Assembly (NCBI GenBank): GCA_018239715.1
Contig: JAFEGW010000013.1
Coordinates: forward strand, 1 to 40,472
DNA length: 40,472 nt
Origin: Verrucomicrobiota bacterium
Lineage (GTDB): Bacteria; Chlamydiota; Chlamydiia; Chlamydiales; Rhabdochlamydiaceae
Direction of reading: 5' to 3'
Of this stretch, positions 33,695 through 40,472 are shown one piece after another (positions within the stretch are counted from its first letter, which is position 1; every line of letters begins with the position of its first letter). A model generated the notes under the pieces. That model had not been told where the DNA came from, searched no databases, and was given only the letters and a program-made list of their open reading frames with translations. Both the position numbers and the translations under genes were made by a program.

Positions 33695-33719
33695 CAGAGC
33701 TTTCTCTTTCCTGTATCCT
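33691..33719 (+). promoter_or_regulatory. Promoter of the kinase-like array, copy 2
   Basis: TTGACA (33691-33696) overlaps the TGA stop of copy 1 (33692-33694). A 17-nt spacer and TATCCT (33714-33719) follow. The ATG of copy 2 begins 12 nt after the -10. Same architecture as the promoter of copy 1, so promoter and gene were duplicated together. Confidence 0.65.
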
Positions 33720-33731
33720 TGATATCCTTCT

Positions 33732-34544
33732 ATGAGATGGATGCTTAAAATCACTCTTTTCATCGTCTGCTTTTTTGTGACGGCCCGTTTTTGCAAAAAC
33801 CAAACCGGCAAATTTACGGTCCATCGCATCACTTCCAACTTGAAATACAATCCTGCCTGGGAAGTCGCCCCTCTCTCTTCTAAAGAACAAACGGAGATCC
33901 GCAAAATCCTTAGCCAGCCCTTCTCCTACCTCAGCAAAGGCGTGCAATCTTTTGTATTTGCCTCTGAAGATGGGCAATATGTCATCAAATTTTTTCGGCA
34001 CGACCATCTAAGCCCTCCCTTTTGGAGAAGTAAAAAGGAGACTCGGCACCATAAAGACTTTTTAAGCTATAAAATCGCCTACGAATCCTTGCGGCAAGAA
34101 ACCGGCGTGGTCTTCCTTCATCTCAATAAAAGCGATTTTAATCAAACCTTAGACCTCGTCGACAAAATCGGCATCCACCATCCGATTCCCTTAGGCCGCT
34201 ACGAATTTCTCGTTCAAAAAAGAGCCTCGCTTCTCTATAATGCTCTCGATGAAATGATCCAGGCCCGTCGCCTGGATGACGCCAAAGAAACCCTTACCAA
34301 GCTGGTCCATTTGCTCGCCCACCGCTCTCAACTCGGCATCTTCGATAAAGACCCTGATCTCAATACGAATTTCGGAGTCATTGGGACTGATCCATTACAA
34401 ATCGATGTCGGCCGCTTTAGAAAAATCTCTCCTAAACTCGATAAAAACGAGATCATCCGGATCACCGATCACCTGCATCAACATCTCATGCAGCGGTGCC
34501 CCGAGCTCGACGAGCACCTTAAAACCCAAATTGAGAAGCTATGA
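33732..34544 (+). CDS. Membrane-anchored kinase-like protein, copy 2 of 6
   Basis: 270 residues, the closest relative of copy 1 (both start MRW and share PAWEV, KGVQSFVFAS, VDKIGIHH, VIGTDP-[VL]-QIDVGRF). Membrane helix about 5-20 with C21, glycine-rich turn SKGVQSFVFASEDGQYVIK with K86, E123 in QETGVVFLHL, hinge-like FLVQKRA, D207 and N213 in DKDPDLNTNFG, D225 in IDVG. It is shorter than copy 1 mainly between residues 95 and 110. The stop overlaps the start of copy 3 by 4 nt (ATGA), the first of four coupled junctions or near-junctions. Confidence 0.65.
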   Translation: MRWMLKITLFIVCFFVTARFCKNQTGKFTVHRITSNLKYNPAWEVAPLSSKEQTEIRKILSQPFSYLSKGVQSFVFASEDGQYVIKFFRHDHLSPPFWRSKKETRHHKDFLSYKIAYESLRQETGVVFLHLNKSDFNQTLDLVDKIGIHHPIPLGRYEFLVQKRASLLYNALDEMIQARRLDDAKETLTKLVHLLAHRSQLGIFDKDPDLNTNFGVIGTDPLQIDVGRFRKISPKLDKNEIIRITDHLHQHLMQRCPELDEHLKTQIEKL

Positions 34545-35437
34545 AATTTAAACCTTGGGTCTATCTTTTAGCCTCCTGCGCCCTGGGTTATGGGGGTTAT
34601 AGCCTTTATCAGCGCTCTGCCAATCCACCCCATCAATTGAGCCTCTCGGCCATCCAATACGACCGCCCTTACGAGCCTCTTTACGACACCCGCCCTCTCA
34701 CAGGTGAAGAGCAGCAAGAAGCCGAAAAAGCCCTCCGCCAAGATTACACCTATTTCGGCTGCGGCGGACAAGCCTATGTCTTCTTCAGCGTCGATGGAAA
34801 GTACGCATTAAAGTTCTTCGATCAAAGACATTTCCGGGAGCCCACTCACCTCAACTACATTCCTTTCATCAAAAAATATCGCGACCTTAAATACGCCAAA
34901 CGAAAAAAGAAAGTCCAAGGAGAATACGGTAGTTATAAAATGGGCTTTGAACAGCTCCCTGAAGAGACCGCCCTTGTCTATGTCCATCTCAATAAAACTT
35001 CCCATCTAAAAAAAAGCATCACCTACATCGATAAGCAAAAAAAAGAGCACAAGATCGACCTGGATAAAACCGATTTTATCATTCAGCGGCGCGCTGAGCT
35101 CGTCCACGATAAGATCCACCGTCAGATGGCCGCGGGGGATGTCGAAGGTGCCAAACAAACTATTTCCAGCGTCGTGAACCTCATTGTCGCGCGCTGCAAA
35201 AAAGGGTATTCCGATAAAGACCCCAATATTGCGACGAACTGCGGAATTTTAAATGGCCGAGCCATCAAAATCGATGTCGGCCGCTTTGCTATCGACCCCC
35301 GGATGAAAAACCCTCTCTTCTTCAAGCCCGAGCTTTTTCATCTGGTCCGGCCTTTTCACCATTGGCTCAGCCAAAAATACCCCGACTTAGCCGAGCACCT
35401 CAACCACGAAGTCTTTCAGGTCATCGCCCATGAATAA
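34541..35437 (+). CDS. Membrane-anchored kinase-like protein, copy 3 of 6
   Basis: 298 residues, the longest copy. Hydrophobic N-terminus (WVYLLASCALGYGGYSLY, about 6-23) with C13. Glycine-rich turn FGCGGQAYVFFSVDGKYALK with K91, then a very basic insert (KKYRDLKYAKRKKKVQ). EETALVYVHL holds the conserved Glu, FIIQRRA is the hinge-like strand, DKDPNIATNCG has D207 and N213, and IDVG has D225. The residue order is the same as in the other copies. The end overlaps copy 4 by 8 nt. Confidence 0.65.
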   Translation: MKFKPWVYLLASCALGYGGYSLYQRSANPPHQLSLSAIQYDRPYEPLYDTRPLTGEEQQEAEKALRQDYTYFGCGGQAYVFFSVDGKYALKFFDQRHFREPTHLNYIPFIKKYRDLKYAKRKKKVQGEYGSYKMGFEQLPEETALVYVHLNKTSHLKKSITYIDKQKKEHKIDLDKTDFIIQRRAELVHDKIHRQMAAGDVEGAKQTISSVVNLIVARCKKGYSDKDPNIATNCGILNGRAIKIDVGRFAIDPRMKNPLFFKPELFHLVRPFHHWLSQKYPDLAEHLNHEVFQVIAHE

Positions 35438-36275
35438 ATGGCTCAGAAGAACGCTCAACTTCACCCTCTTTTGCATTGCATTCAATACCCTGGAGCATTT
35501 TTGTCATAAAAAGACAGCCGGATTCTCCCTGCTCCGCCTCCAGTTCGATGATGAAAAGCCTGAGCTCATCTCCCCCGATTCCGCCACCCTCTCTCATCTC
35601 AACCAGCCTTACCGGTATTTCGGACATGGAAACCAATCGTACGTTTTTGTCTCCGAAGATGGGGAATATATTTTAAAATTCTTCAAATACGCCCGTCCTC
35701 CCGTTCCCGGCTGGGCCTCTCGCATCCCGCTTCTCAACCAGTTCAAGCCCTTCAGCCTGAAAAGAATTAACAAAGCCGCCGCCAAAAAAAAGCGCGACTT
35801 TGAAGCTTATCAGCTCGCCTATAAAGAGCTGCGCGAAGAAACAGGACTCCTCTATCTTCATCTAAACCCTAGCGAAAATACCTATCCCGTCATCCCCATC
35901 CGCGATAAATTTAATAACGCTTACGCCCTCGACCTCAACACAACCCCTTTCGTCCTGCAGAAAAGGGCCGTCCCTGCTTTTCGGCAATTCTCCCGCTGGA
36001 TTAAAAACGGCGAAATTGAAAAAGCTGAGCAAGGCATTCATAACCTCTTCGACCTATTTTCCCGCCGCATCGCCAAACATATTGCCGATGACGACTCCAA
36101 CTTCTATTCTAACTGCGGTTTTATTGGAGAGACTCCCATTCTGATCGACCCCGGTCATTTCATCCTCAATCCTGCCCTCTCATCCCACGCAGAGCTGCAC
36201 GAGCTCTCCCTCGAACTCCAAAAGTGGTTTGCCAAGCATTACCCCCCTCTGGCCTCCCATGTCCACCCCCTTTAA
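35430..36275 (+). CDS. Membrane-anchored kinase-like protein, copy 4 of 6
   Basis: 281 residues. Membrane helix about 8-22 with C25 (HFCHKKTAGFSL). Glycine-rich turn FGHGNQSYVFVSEDGEYILK with K83, the conserved Glu in EETGLLYLHLNP, FVLQKRA, D212 and N218 in DDSNFYSNCG, and D230 in IDPGHF. Here the DFG-position middle residue is proline and the conserved arginine after it is histidine (GHF, not GRF). The next gene starts within its last 17 nt. Confidence 0.65.
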   Translation: MNKWLRRTLNFTLFCIAFNTLEHFCHKKTAGFSLLRLQFDDEKPELISPDSATLSHLNQPYRYFGHGNQSYVFVSEDGEYILKFFKYARPPVPGWASRIPLLNQFKPFSLKRINKAAAKKKRDFEAYQLAYKELREETGLLYLHLNPSENTYPVIPIRDKFNNAYALDLNTTPFVLQKRAVPAFRQFSRWIKNGEIEKAEQGIHNLFDLFSRRIAKHIADDDSNFYSNCGFIGETPILIDPGHFILNPALSSHAELHELSLELQKWFAKHYPPLASHVHPL

Positions 36276-36951
36276 ATTCCTCCTCTTTGTTGCCCTCTTT
36301 GCTGCTGCCTATTTCCTCTGTGATCAAGCAACGTGGGGATTTACGACTGCCCGCCTTCCAACGACCCAGGATTTAGGCTTTTCTCCTCCTCAAAACGACC
36401 CTCCCCCCTACCTTCAGCAAAAATTCTATCTGCGCGATCAAGGAGGACAATCGTACGTCTTTATTTCGGAAGATGGAAAATACGTTCTGAAATTCTTCAA
36501 AGACATGCCGCGCCCTTGGCTACGTTGGCCCTCCTACCAGAAGAAAAAATTCGGCAAACTCAAAAGAACCTTGACCGGCTATCAGCTCGCTTACGACCGG
36601 CTCCGTGAAGAAACGGGCCTCCTCTATCTCCATCTCTCCCCTTCCTCTTCTCCCCTTCCTGCCCTCCTTATCGATCGCCTCCATATCACCCATACCCTCG
36701 ACCTCTCCTCCGTCTATTTTGTCCTCCAAAAACGCGCCGAGCCTCTTACCTCTCCCCAAAATTTCCTCCCGCAAATCCAGCAACTCCTCCAAAAAAGATC
36801 CTCTGCTCAAATCGCCGATCACGACCCCCGCCTTCATTTCAACCTCGGCTGGATTGATCATCACCTTGTCTTCATCGACCCCGGCCGCTTTACCCATGAC
36901 CCTTCCGCCACTTCCGAGCTGCCCGCAAAATTCCTCGAGCACCTTCCATGA
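36259..36951 (+). CDS. Membrane-anchored kinase-like protein, copy 5 of 6
   Basis: 230 residues from the ATG at 36259 (MSTPFKFLLFVALFAAAYF). A TTG at 36229 would add ten residues without a hydrophobic gain, so I reject it. The smallest copy: the loop between the hinge strand and the catalytic loop is cut by about 20 residues. Still present are C21 after the helix, GGQSYVFISEDGKYVLK with the lysine, EETGLLYLHLSP, FVLQKRA, DPRLHFNLG and IDPGRF. The linker is proline/serine-rich, and the coding strand is conspicuously pyrimidine-rich here. The 3' end overlaps copy 6 by 4 nt. Confidence 0.6.
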   Translation: MSTPFKFLLFVALFAAAYFLCDQATWGFTTARLPTTQDLGFSPPQNDPPPYLQQKFYLRDQGGQSYVFISEDGKYVLKFFKDMPRPWLRWPSYQKKKFGKLKRTLTGYQLAYDRLREETGLLYLHLSPSSSPLPALLIDRLHITHTLDLSSVYFVLQKRAEPLTSPQNFLPQIQQLLQKRSSAQIADHDPRLHFNLGWIDHHLVFIDPGRFTHDPSATSELPAKFLEHLP

Positions 36952-37772
36952 TCAAGCGTTTTTTCTTCGGAGCTCTTTTACTCCTTGCTATCGAAAGGCT
37001 CTGTTATTTTCAGACCGGCGGCTTTATCCTCTCTAAAATGCTCCTCGACACGAGCTATCCCTCTACCCTCTCCACCGTTTCAGATCCTTTTTTTTCCGAG
37101 CCTCTGACCTTTATAGGTGCCGGCAAACAATTCTATGCCTTTGAGACCGCCGACCATCAATATGTCGTCAAGTTCATGAAGTTCAGCCGCCGCCGTCCCC
37201 TTCCCTGGCTTGAAAAACTCCCCCTCCCTTTTTTCTTGCACGATTGGAAAACAAATTATCTTGCCCAGCGCGCCAAACGTCTAGCCCACCTCGAAACTAG
37301 CAGCCGCTTAGCTCTGAATCTTCTCTCTGAAGAAGCCGGCCTTATTCCCTATATTCCTGTTGCAAAAACCGCCACCCTCATCGATAAACTCGGCATCTCC
37401 CATCGCATTGACCTTTCTCAAACTCAATTCCTCATCCAAAAAAAAGCCGTCTCGTTCACCGACTACCTTCAGCAAAATCCCTCAGAGGCCCACCCGCTGA
37501 TCACCTCTTATCTGCAGACCCTCGCGTCGCAGTGCCATAAAGGCATCTGCAATTTAGATCCTGTCCTTGAACGCAACTATGGCGTTGCCGAGCACCGGAT
37601 GATCTTAATGGATATAGGTTCACTGCTAGCACATCCCAAGATGCATTCTTCCACCGGCATCCGGCGTGAGATTTTCATCGAATCGCTTCCGCTGCGCGAC
37701 TGGCTTCAGAGGCACCATCCGAAGTATTTACCGTATTTTGATGCAGAACTTAAAAAACAGACCGCTCCTTAA
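36948..37772 (+). CDS. Membrane-anchored kinase-like protein, copy 6 of 6
   Basis: 274 residues, the most divergent copy. Membrane helix about 5-18 with C19 and the following GGFILSKM. Turn IGAGKQFYAFETADHQYVVK with K75 keeps the lysine but has A-F where the others have V-F. EEAGL holds the Glu, FLIQKKA the hinge-like strand, NLDPVLERNYG has D204 and N210, and MDIG has D222. The arginine-phenylalanine that follows DxG in the other copies is lost (GSLL). All polar landmarks are kept, so it may still be active. It ends the array; a large terminator follows. Confidence 0.6.
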   Translation: MIKRFFFGALLLLAIERLCYFQTGGFILSKMLLDTSYPSTLSTVSDPFFSEPLTFIGAGKQFYAFETADHQYVVKFMKFSRRRPLPWLEKLPLPFFLHDWKTNYLAQRAKRLAHLETSSRLALNLLSEEAGLIPYIPVAKTATLIDKLGISHRIDLSQTQFLIQKKAVSFTDYLQQNPSEAHPLITSYLQTLASQCHKGICNLDPVLERNYGVAEHRMILMDIGSLLAHPKMHSSTGIRREIFIESLPLRDWLQRHHPKYLPYFDAELKKQTAP

Positions 37773-37836
37773 AACATCTATTTCTTAATTATTGCTTTCT
37801 GAAATTTCTGACATTTCTCCTATGAATTTAACGTCG

Positions 37837-37896
37837 GAGCAAAAGAGATTTCGTTCAAACTAAGTGAGTTGAATACGAAATCTCTTGCTCTTTTTT
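37837..37896 (+). terminator. Long hairpin terminator after the kinase-like array
   Basis: A 16-bp stem GAGCAAAAGAGATTTCGT / ACGAAATCTCTTGCTC with a two-base A bulge, extended inward by TTCAA/TTGAA, and followed by TTTTTT at 37891-37896. Lies 64 nt after the stop of copy 6. Confidence 0.9.
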
Positions 37897-37902
37897 AAGA
37901 TC

Positions 37903-37916
37903 CAATTTTAAAATTG
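37903..37916. repeat. 14-bp perfect palindrome upstream of the coiled-coil gene
   Basis: CAATTTTAAAATTG is its own reverse complement. It lies 39 nt before the start of the coiled-coil gene, in promoter position, and could be an operator; chance is also possible in AT-rich sequence. Confidence 0.35.
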
Positions 37917-37955
37917 TGGCCTCTTATCTTTACAAAAACCTTCAGGAGGTTAAAT

Positions 37956-40472
37956 ATGGCAGTAGGAGAAACACCCCCTTCACCACGAGCAGACTTTAAT
38001 TCTAATCATACATCCCTATCCGCTAACCTCAAGGATGTCGTTTCGCCTTTGACACAAGCTTTATGGGCTCCTGGCGGTTCCAAAGAACTCAAAACTTACC
38101 TCCTGCAAGTTATTGACTCCTCGAAGAACAACAGGTTTCATGCGTTCTGGGTCGCCACCATGATTGCAACACCCAGGTCTGGACTCGAAGCCATCGTGGC
38201 TGTCGGCAGAGGACTCTTGCAATATGCCACTTGGATGGTGGACTTGAACCGCTACCGGGATGAAGGTTCTCAAATCCTCATCACCAACTTCGTCGATTCG
38301 ATTAAGTGTGTAAAAATGGCCGTTCTTCTTCCTCTCCTTTCTATCGCAGGTCTTGGATGGCCTACCTATTTCTTTGGTTTTCTCAATTATATGCCCATGA
38401 CCTCGGAAGAAAAAGCCCAACTTAAAATAGGTCCCGCTGAGCAGAGGCTCCACCGTTTAGGGAACCGATTGACCAAAAAAATGAAAGAGATAACGGGTCT
38501 TGCAGCTCGCTTCGCGGAGGATCAAGCAAACTCCACAGCGCTAACAGCTGAAGTACATGGTCTTGAAACGCAAAAAAGTAAATTGAGCACAGATATAGAA
38601 GATCTTGAAACTCAAATACGAACATTGACACCTAACTTAAAGCGCCTCGATGAACAATTCCAGGCCCAACAAAAGGCGCTGGCTGAACTTAACCCAGAAA
38701 TTGCTCGGCACCAAGCAGAAGTAAAAAGCTTAACCACATCACTTTCCTCCCTCCGTAGTGAAACCCAAGTGTTAGAAGCTAAAAAAGAAGCGCTTAATAA
38801 GAATATGGGTATCGAGGAAGAAAAACTGACAAAACTTCTAGAAAACTTAGCGGAAAAAGAAAGTGAGCTTAAAGCAGCCGAAGGACGACAAGCAGCGTTG
38901 CAAAGCCAAATTTCTGGTTTAGAAGGAAACCTGAAAGCTCTCGAAGATTCTGCAAAATCCGATGGTGATAAAAAGAGCGCATTCACAGCAGAACAACAAG
39001 GACTTATAGAAAGCCTTGCAAAGCTAAGAGCAGAACTCGGAAAAGCTCAAGAAGAACAGCGCGGGCTTTCCGCTAGCAAGCAACAATTAGGCAAAGATAT
39101 AGCTAACGTACAAGAAAGAAACCGTGAGCTTTCAGCTAAAAATGAGCAGTTATCTGCTGAAATAGCTCAAGCTACCACCGATTTAGCTCAAAAGCTAGCA
39201 AGAACAGAAAAAGTAAAGAAAGGCTTAGAAAGCCTACTTCAAACACAAGCAGAACGCAACAAAGAAAACCAAGCTCTTAAATCTCAAATAGCTGAACTCT
39301 CGGCAAAGAAAACAAATCTTGAAGGCGAGTGTCAAGCTTTACAAGCTCAAAAAAATCAACTTAACGAAGACATTCTGTTAATAAAAGGACAAAAAGAAGA
39401 AGCAGTAAGAGGGGTTGGAAAAGCTATAGATAAAGAACGAAAAGAAAAGCAAGCAGCCTTGGAAACAGAACTCGCCGCTCTTCTTCGTCAGAAAACTGAG
39501 GGCTTAGATGCTGAGATTGCTCAACTTAAAAGCGAAAAAGAAGCCGCTCTTGAAACAGAGATCACTGCTCTTCGTACTCAGCAAACACGAGGCGTAGATG
39601 AGCAAATTGCTGAGCTTAAACGGCAAAAAGAAGCAATCCTCGAAGCTGACATCACTAAAGTCAAACGTGAAAAAGAAGCTGCTCTTGAAACAGAGATCAC
39701 TGCTCTTCGTCGTCAAAAAACTGAAGGCTTAGATGCTGATATTGCTGAACTCAAACGTACTAAAGAAGCCGCTCTTGAAACAGAGATTGCTGCTCTTCGT
39801 ACTCAGCAAACACGAGGCGTGGACGAGCAGGTTGATGAGCTTAAAAGGCAAAAAGAAGCAACCCTCGATGCTGACATCACTAAAGTCAAACGTGAAAAAG
39901 AAGCTGCTCTTGAAACAGAGATCACTGCTCTTCGTACCCAGCAAACGCAAGGCGTAGATGAGCAAATCGCTGAGCTCAAGCGACAAAAAGAAGCTGCCCT
40001 TGATGCTGATATTGCTAGAGTCAAAGGCGAAAAAGAAGCCGCTCTTGAAGCACAAATCACCGCTCTTCGTCGTCAGAAAACTGAGGGCTTAGACGCTGAA
40101 ATTGCTGAACTCAAACGTACTAAAGAAGCCGCTCTTGAAACAGAGATCGCCGCGCTGCGTGGCGGGAACACTGAGGGTTTAGACGCTGAGATCGCAGGAC
40201 TCAAACGTATCAAAGAAGCCTCTCTTGAAACAGAAATCGCCGCTCTTCGTCGTCAGAAAACTGAGGGCTTAGATGCTGAGATCGCTCAACTCAAACGTAC
40301 TAAAGATGCTGCTCTTGAAACAGAGATCGCTGCTCTTCGTACTCAGCAAACACGAGGCGTAGATGAGCAAATTGCTGAGCTTAAACGGCAAAAAGAAGCA
40401 ACCCTCGAAGCTGACATCACTAAAGTCAAACATCAGCGTGAAGCCGCCCTTGAAACAGAGATCGCTGCTCTT
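37956..40472 (+). CDS. Long coiled-coil repeat protein with two N-terminal hydrophobic segments (3' end outside window)
   Basis: 839 codons without a stop; the gene runs off the window. The ribosome-binding site AGGAGG (37944-37949) is nearly perfect. Residues 1-60 are polar. Hydrophobic segments lie at 61-95 (FWVATMIATPRSGLEAIVAV) and 119-146 (AVLLPLLSIAGLGWPTYFFG), a bilobed pattern as in inclusion-membrane proteins. From about 155 on it is a continuous helix-forming, Glu/Lys/Ala/Gln/Leu-rich coiled coil without proline after about 230. From residue 501 it consists of exact-length 15-residue repeats (22 complete in view). Likely a membrane-anchored tether or a surface or inclusion fibre. 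No enzyme domain is visible. Coiled-coil bias makes similarity to other families uninformative. Confidence 0.8.
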   Translation, partial: MAVGETPPSPRADFNSNHTSLSANLKDVVSPLTQALWAPGGSKELKTYLLQVIDSSKNNRFHAFWVATMIATPRSGLEAIVAVGRGLLQYATWMVDLNRYRDEGSQILITNFVDSIKCVKMAVLLPLLSIAGLGWPTYFFGFLNYMPMTSEEKAQLKIGPAEQRLHRLGNRLTKKMKEITGLAARFAEDQANSTALTAEVHGLETQKSKLSTDIEDLETQIRTLTPNLKRLDEQFQAQQKALAELNPEIARHQAEVKSLTTSLSSLRSETQVLEAKKEALNKNMGIEEEKLTKLLENLAEKESELKAAEGRQAALQSQISGLEGNLKALEDSAKSDGDKKSAFTAEQQGLIESLAKLRAELGKAQEEQRGLSASKQQLGKDIANVQERNRELSAKNEQLSAEIAQATTDLAQKLARTEKVKKGLESLLQTQAERNKENQALKSQIAELSAKKTNLEGECQALQAQKNQLNEDILLIKGQKEEAVRGVGKAIDKERKEKQAALETELAALLRQKTEGLDAEIAQLKSEKEAALETEITALRTQQTRGVDEQIAELKRQKEAILEADITKVKREKEAALETEITALRRQKTEGLDADIAELKRTKEAALETEIAALRTQQTRGVDEQVDELKRQKEATLDADITKVKREKEAALETEITALRTQQTQGVDEQIAELKRQKEAALDADIARVKGEKEAALEAQITALRRQKTEGLDAEIAELKRTKEAALETEIAALRGGNTEGLDAEIAGLKRIKEASLETEIAALRRQKTEGLDAEIAQLKRTKDAALETEIAALRTQQTRGVDEQIAELKRQKEATLEADITKVKHQREAALETEIAAL
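39456..40472 (+). repeat. In-frame 45-bp tandem repeats in 225-bp super-repeats
   Basis: 339 codons made of 22 units of 15 residues plus 9 residues. Four main types recur: ALETEIAALRRQKTE or ALETEIAALRTQQTR, GLDAEIAQLKRTKEA, GVDEQIAELKRQKEA and xLxADITKVKREKEA. They form a 75-residue super-repeat (units 1-5, 6-10 and 18-22), with a shortened three-unit block and a four-unit block between. No length variation was found inside any unit. The array continues past the window. Confidence 0.9.

Noticed and set aside
36229-36258. TTG start ten codons upstream of kinase-like copy 5
   Set aside because: The ATG at 36259 starts directly before the membrane helix, like the other copies; the extra residues are the antisense-free overlap with copy 4.
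39504-40060. Minus-strand open frames with FKSGFFF-type repeats opposite the coiled-coil gene
   Set aside because: They are the reverse reading of the 45-bp repeat; the plus frame has an AGGAGG site, a start codon and no stop over 2.5 kb.
39456-40472. CRISPR array
   Set aside because: The repeats are contiguous, in frame and without unique spacers; they encode a coiled coil.
1-40472. tRNA or rRNA genes
   Set aside because: All gaps are short and none shows a T-loop plus acceptor pairing on inspection; no rRNA-like stretch was seen.

Overview
The window looks like a chromosomal stretch of an amoeba-associated (environmental) member of the Chlamydiota. The evidence is a plant/chlamydia-type enoyl-ACP reductase, two F-box proteins in tandem, a WD40 propeller, many Inc-like or effector-like hydrophobic proteins without recognisable relatives, and a Gram-negative envelope set (TamA/TamB, MlaE/MlaF/MlaD). 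No rRNA, tRNA, IS element, CRISPR array or phage gene was seen. Genes are tightly packed, and every tail-to-tail pair in the window overlaps at its 3' ends.

Layout. 1-5400 is housekeeping: the end of a proline-rich tail-anchored protein with no start codon, a minus-strand operon osmC-holA-tetrapyrrole-type methyltransferase, a 53-residue basic protein with a near-consensus promoter, fabI plus a Nudix hydrolase, and an alpha/beta hydrolase with a nucleophile elbow. 5454-10623 holds two F-box/TPR-like paralogues, duplicated together with their upstream region, and a membrane protein whose first 16 codons are cut off by an in-frame TGA. 10595-14019 holds a conserved-looking unknown protein, a FliO-like protein, an ExoD-family membrane protein and hemL. 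14093-19308 is tamA-tamB. 19364-21252 is a three-gene operon of helical and hydrophobic proteins of unknown function, ended by a strong terminator. 21372-22346 is the WD40 protein. 22463-25810 is mlaE-mlaF-mlaD-yqgE, each pair overlapping by 4 nt. 25807-30092 has two large minus-strand proteins: a polytopic membrane protein with a lysine/alanine repeat tail, and a 685-residue protein with a phosphatase-like cysteine loop. A PiT phosphate transporter, an exported protein and a membrane protein follow.

The most unusual region is 32828-37772: six tandem paralogues, each with an N-terminal membrane anchor and a domain that carries the landmarks of a divergent protein-kinase-like fold (glycine-rich turn, Y-x-[ILV]-K lysine, [FL]-[ILV]-[ILV]-Q-[KR]-[KR]-A strand, D-x5-N loop, D-x-G metal motif). 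The first two genes have matching, very start-proximal promoters, the last four overlap, and a long hairpin terminator closes the array. This is the best candidate for an undescribed system. The window ends inside a very long coiled-coil protein with two N-terminal hydrophobic segments and a 15-residue repeat arranged in 75-residue super-repeats.

Together the window mixes core metabolism (fatty acids, tetrapyrrole, replication), outer-membrane biogenesis and lipid transport, and a large share of lineage-specific proteins that plausibly act at the inclusion or in the host cell. Those host-directed roles are inferences from domain type, not shown by the sequence.
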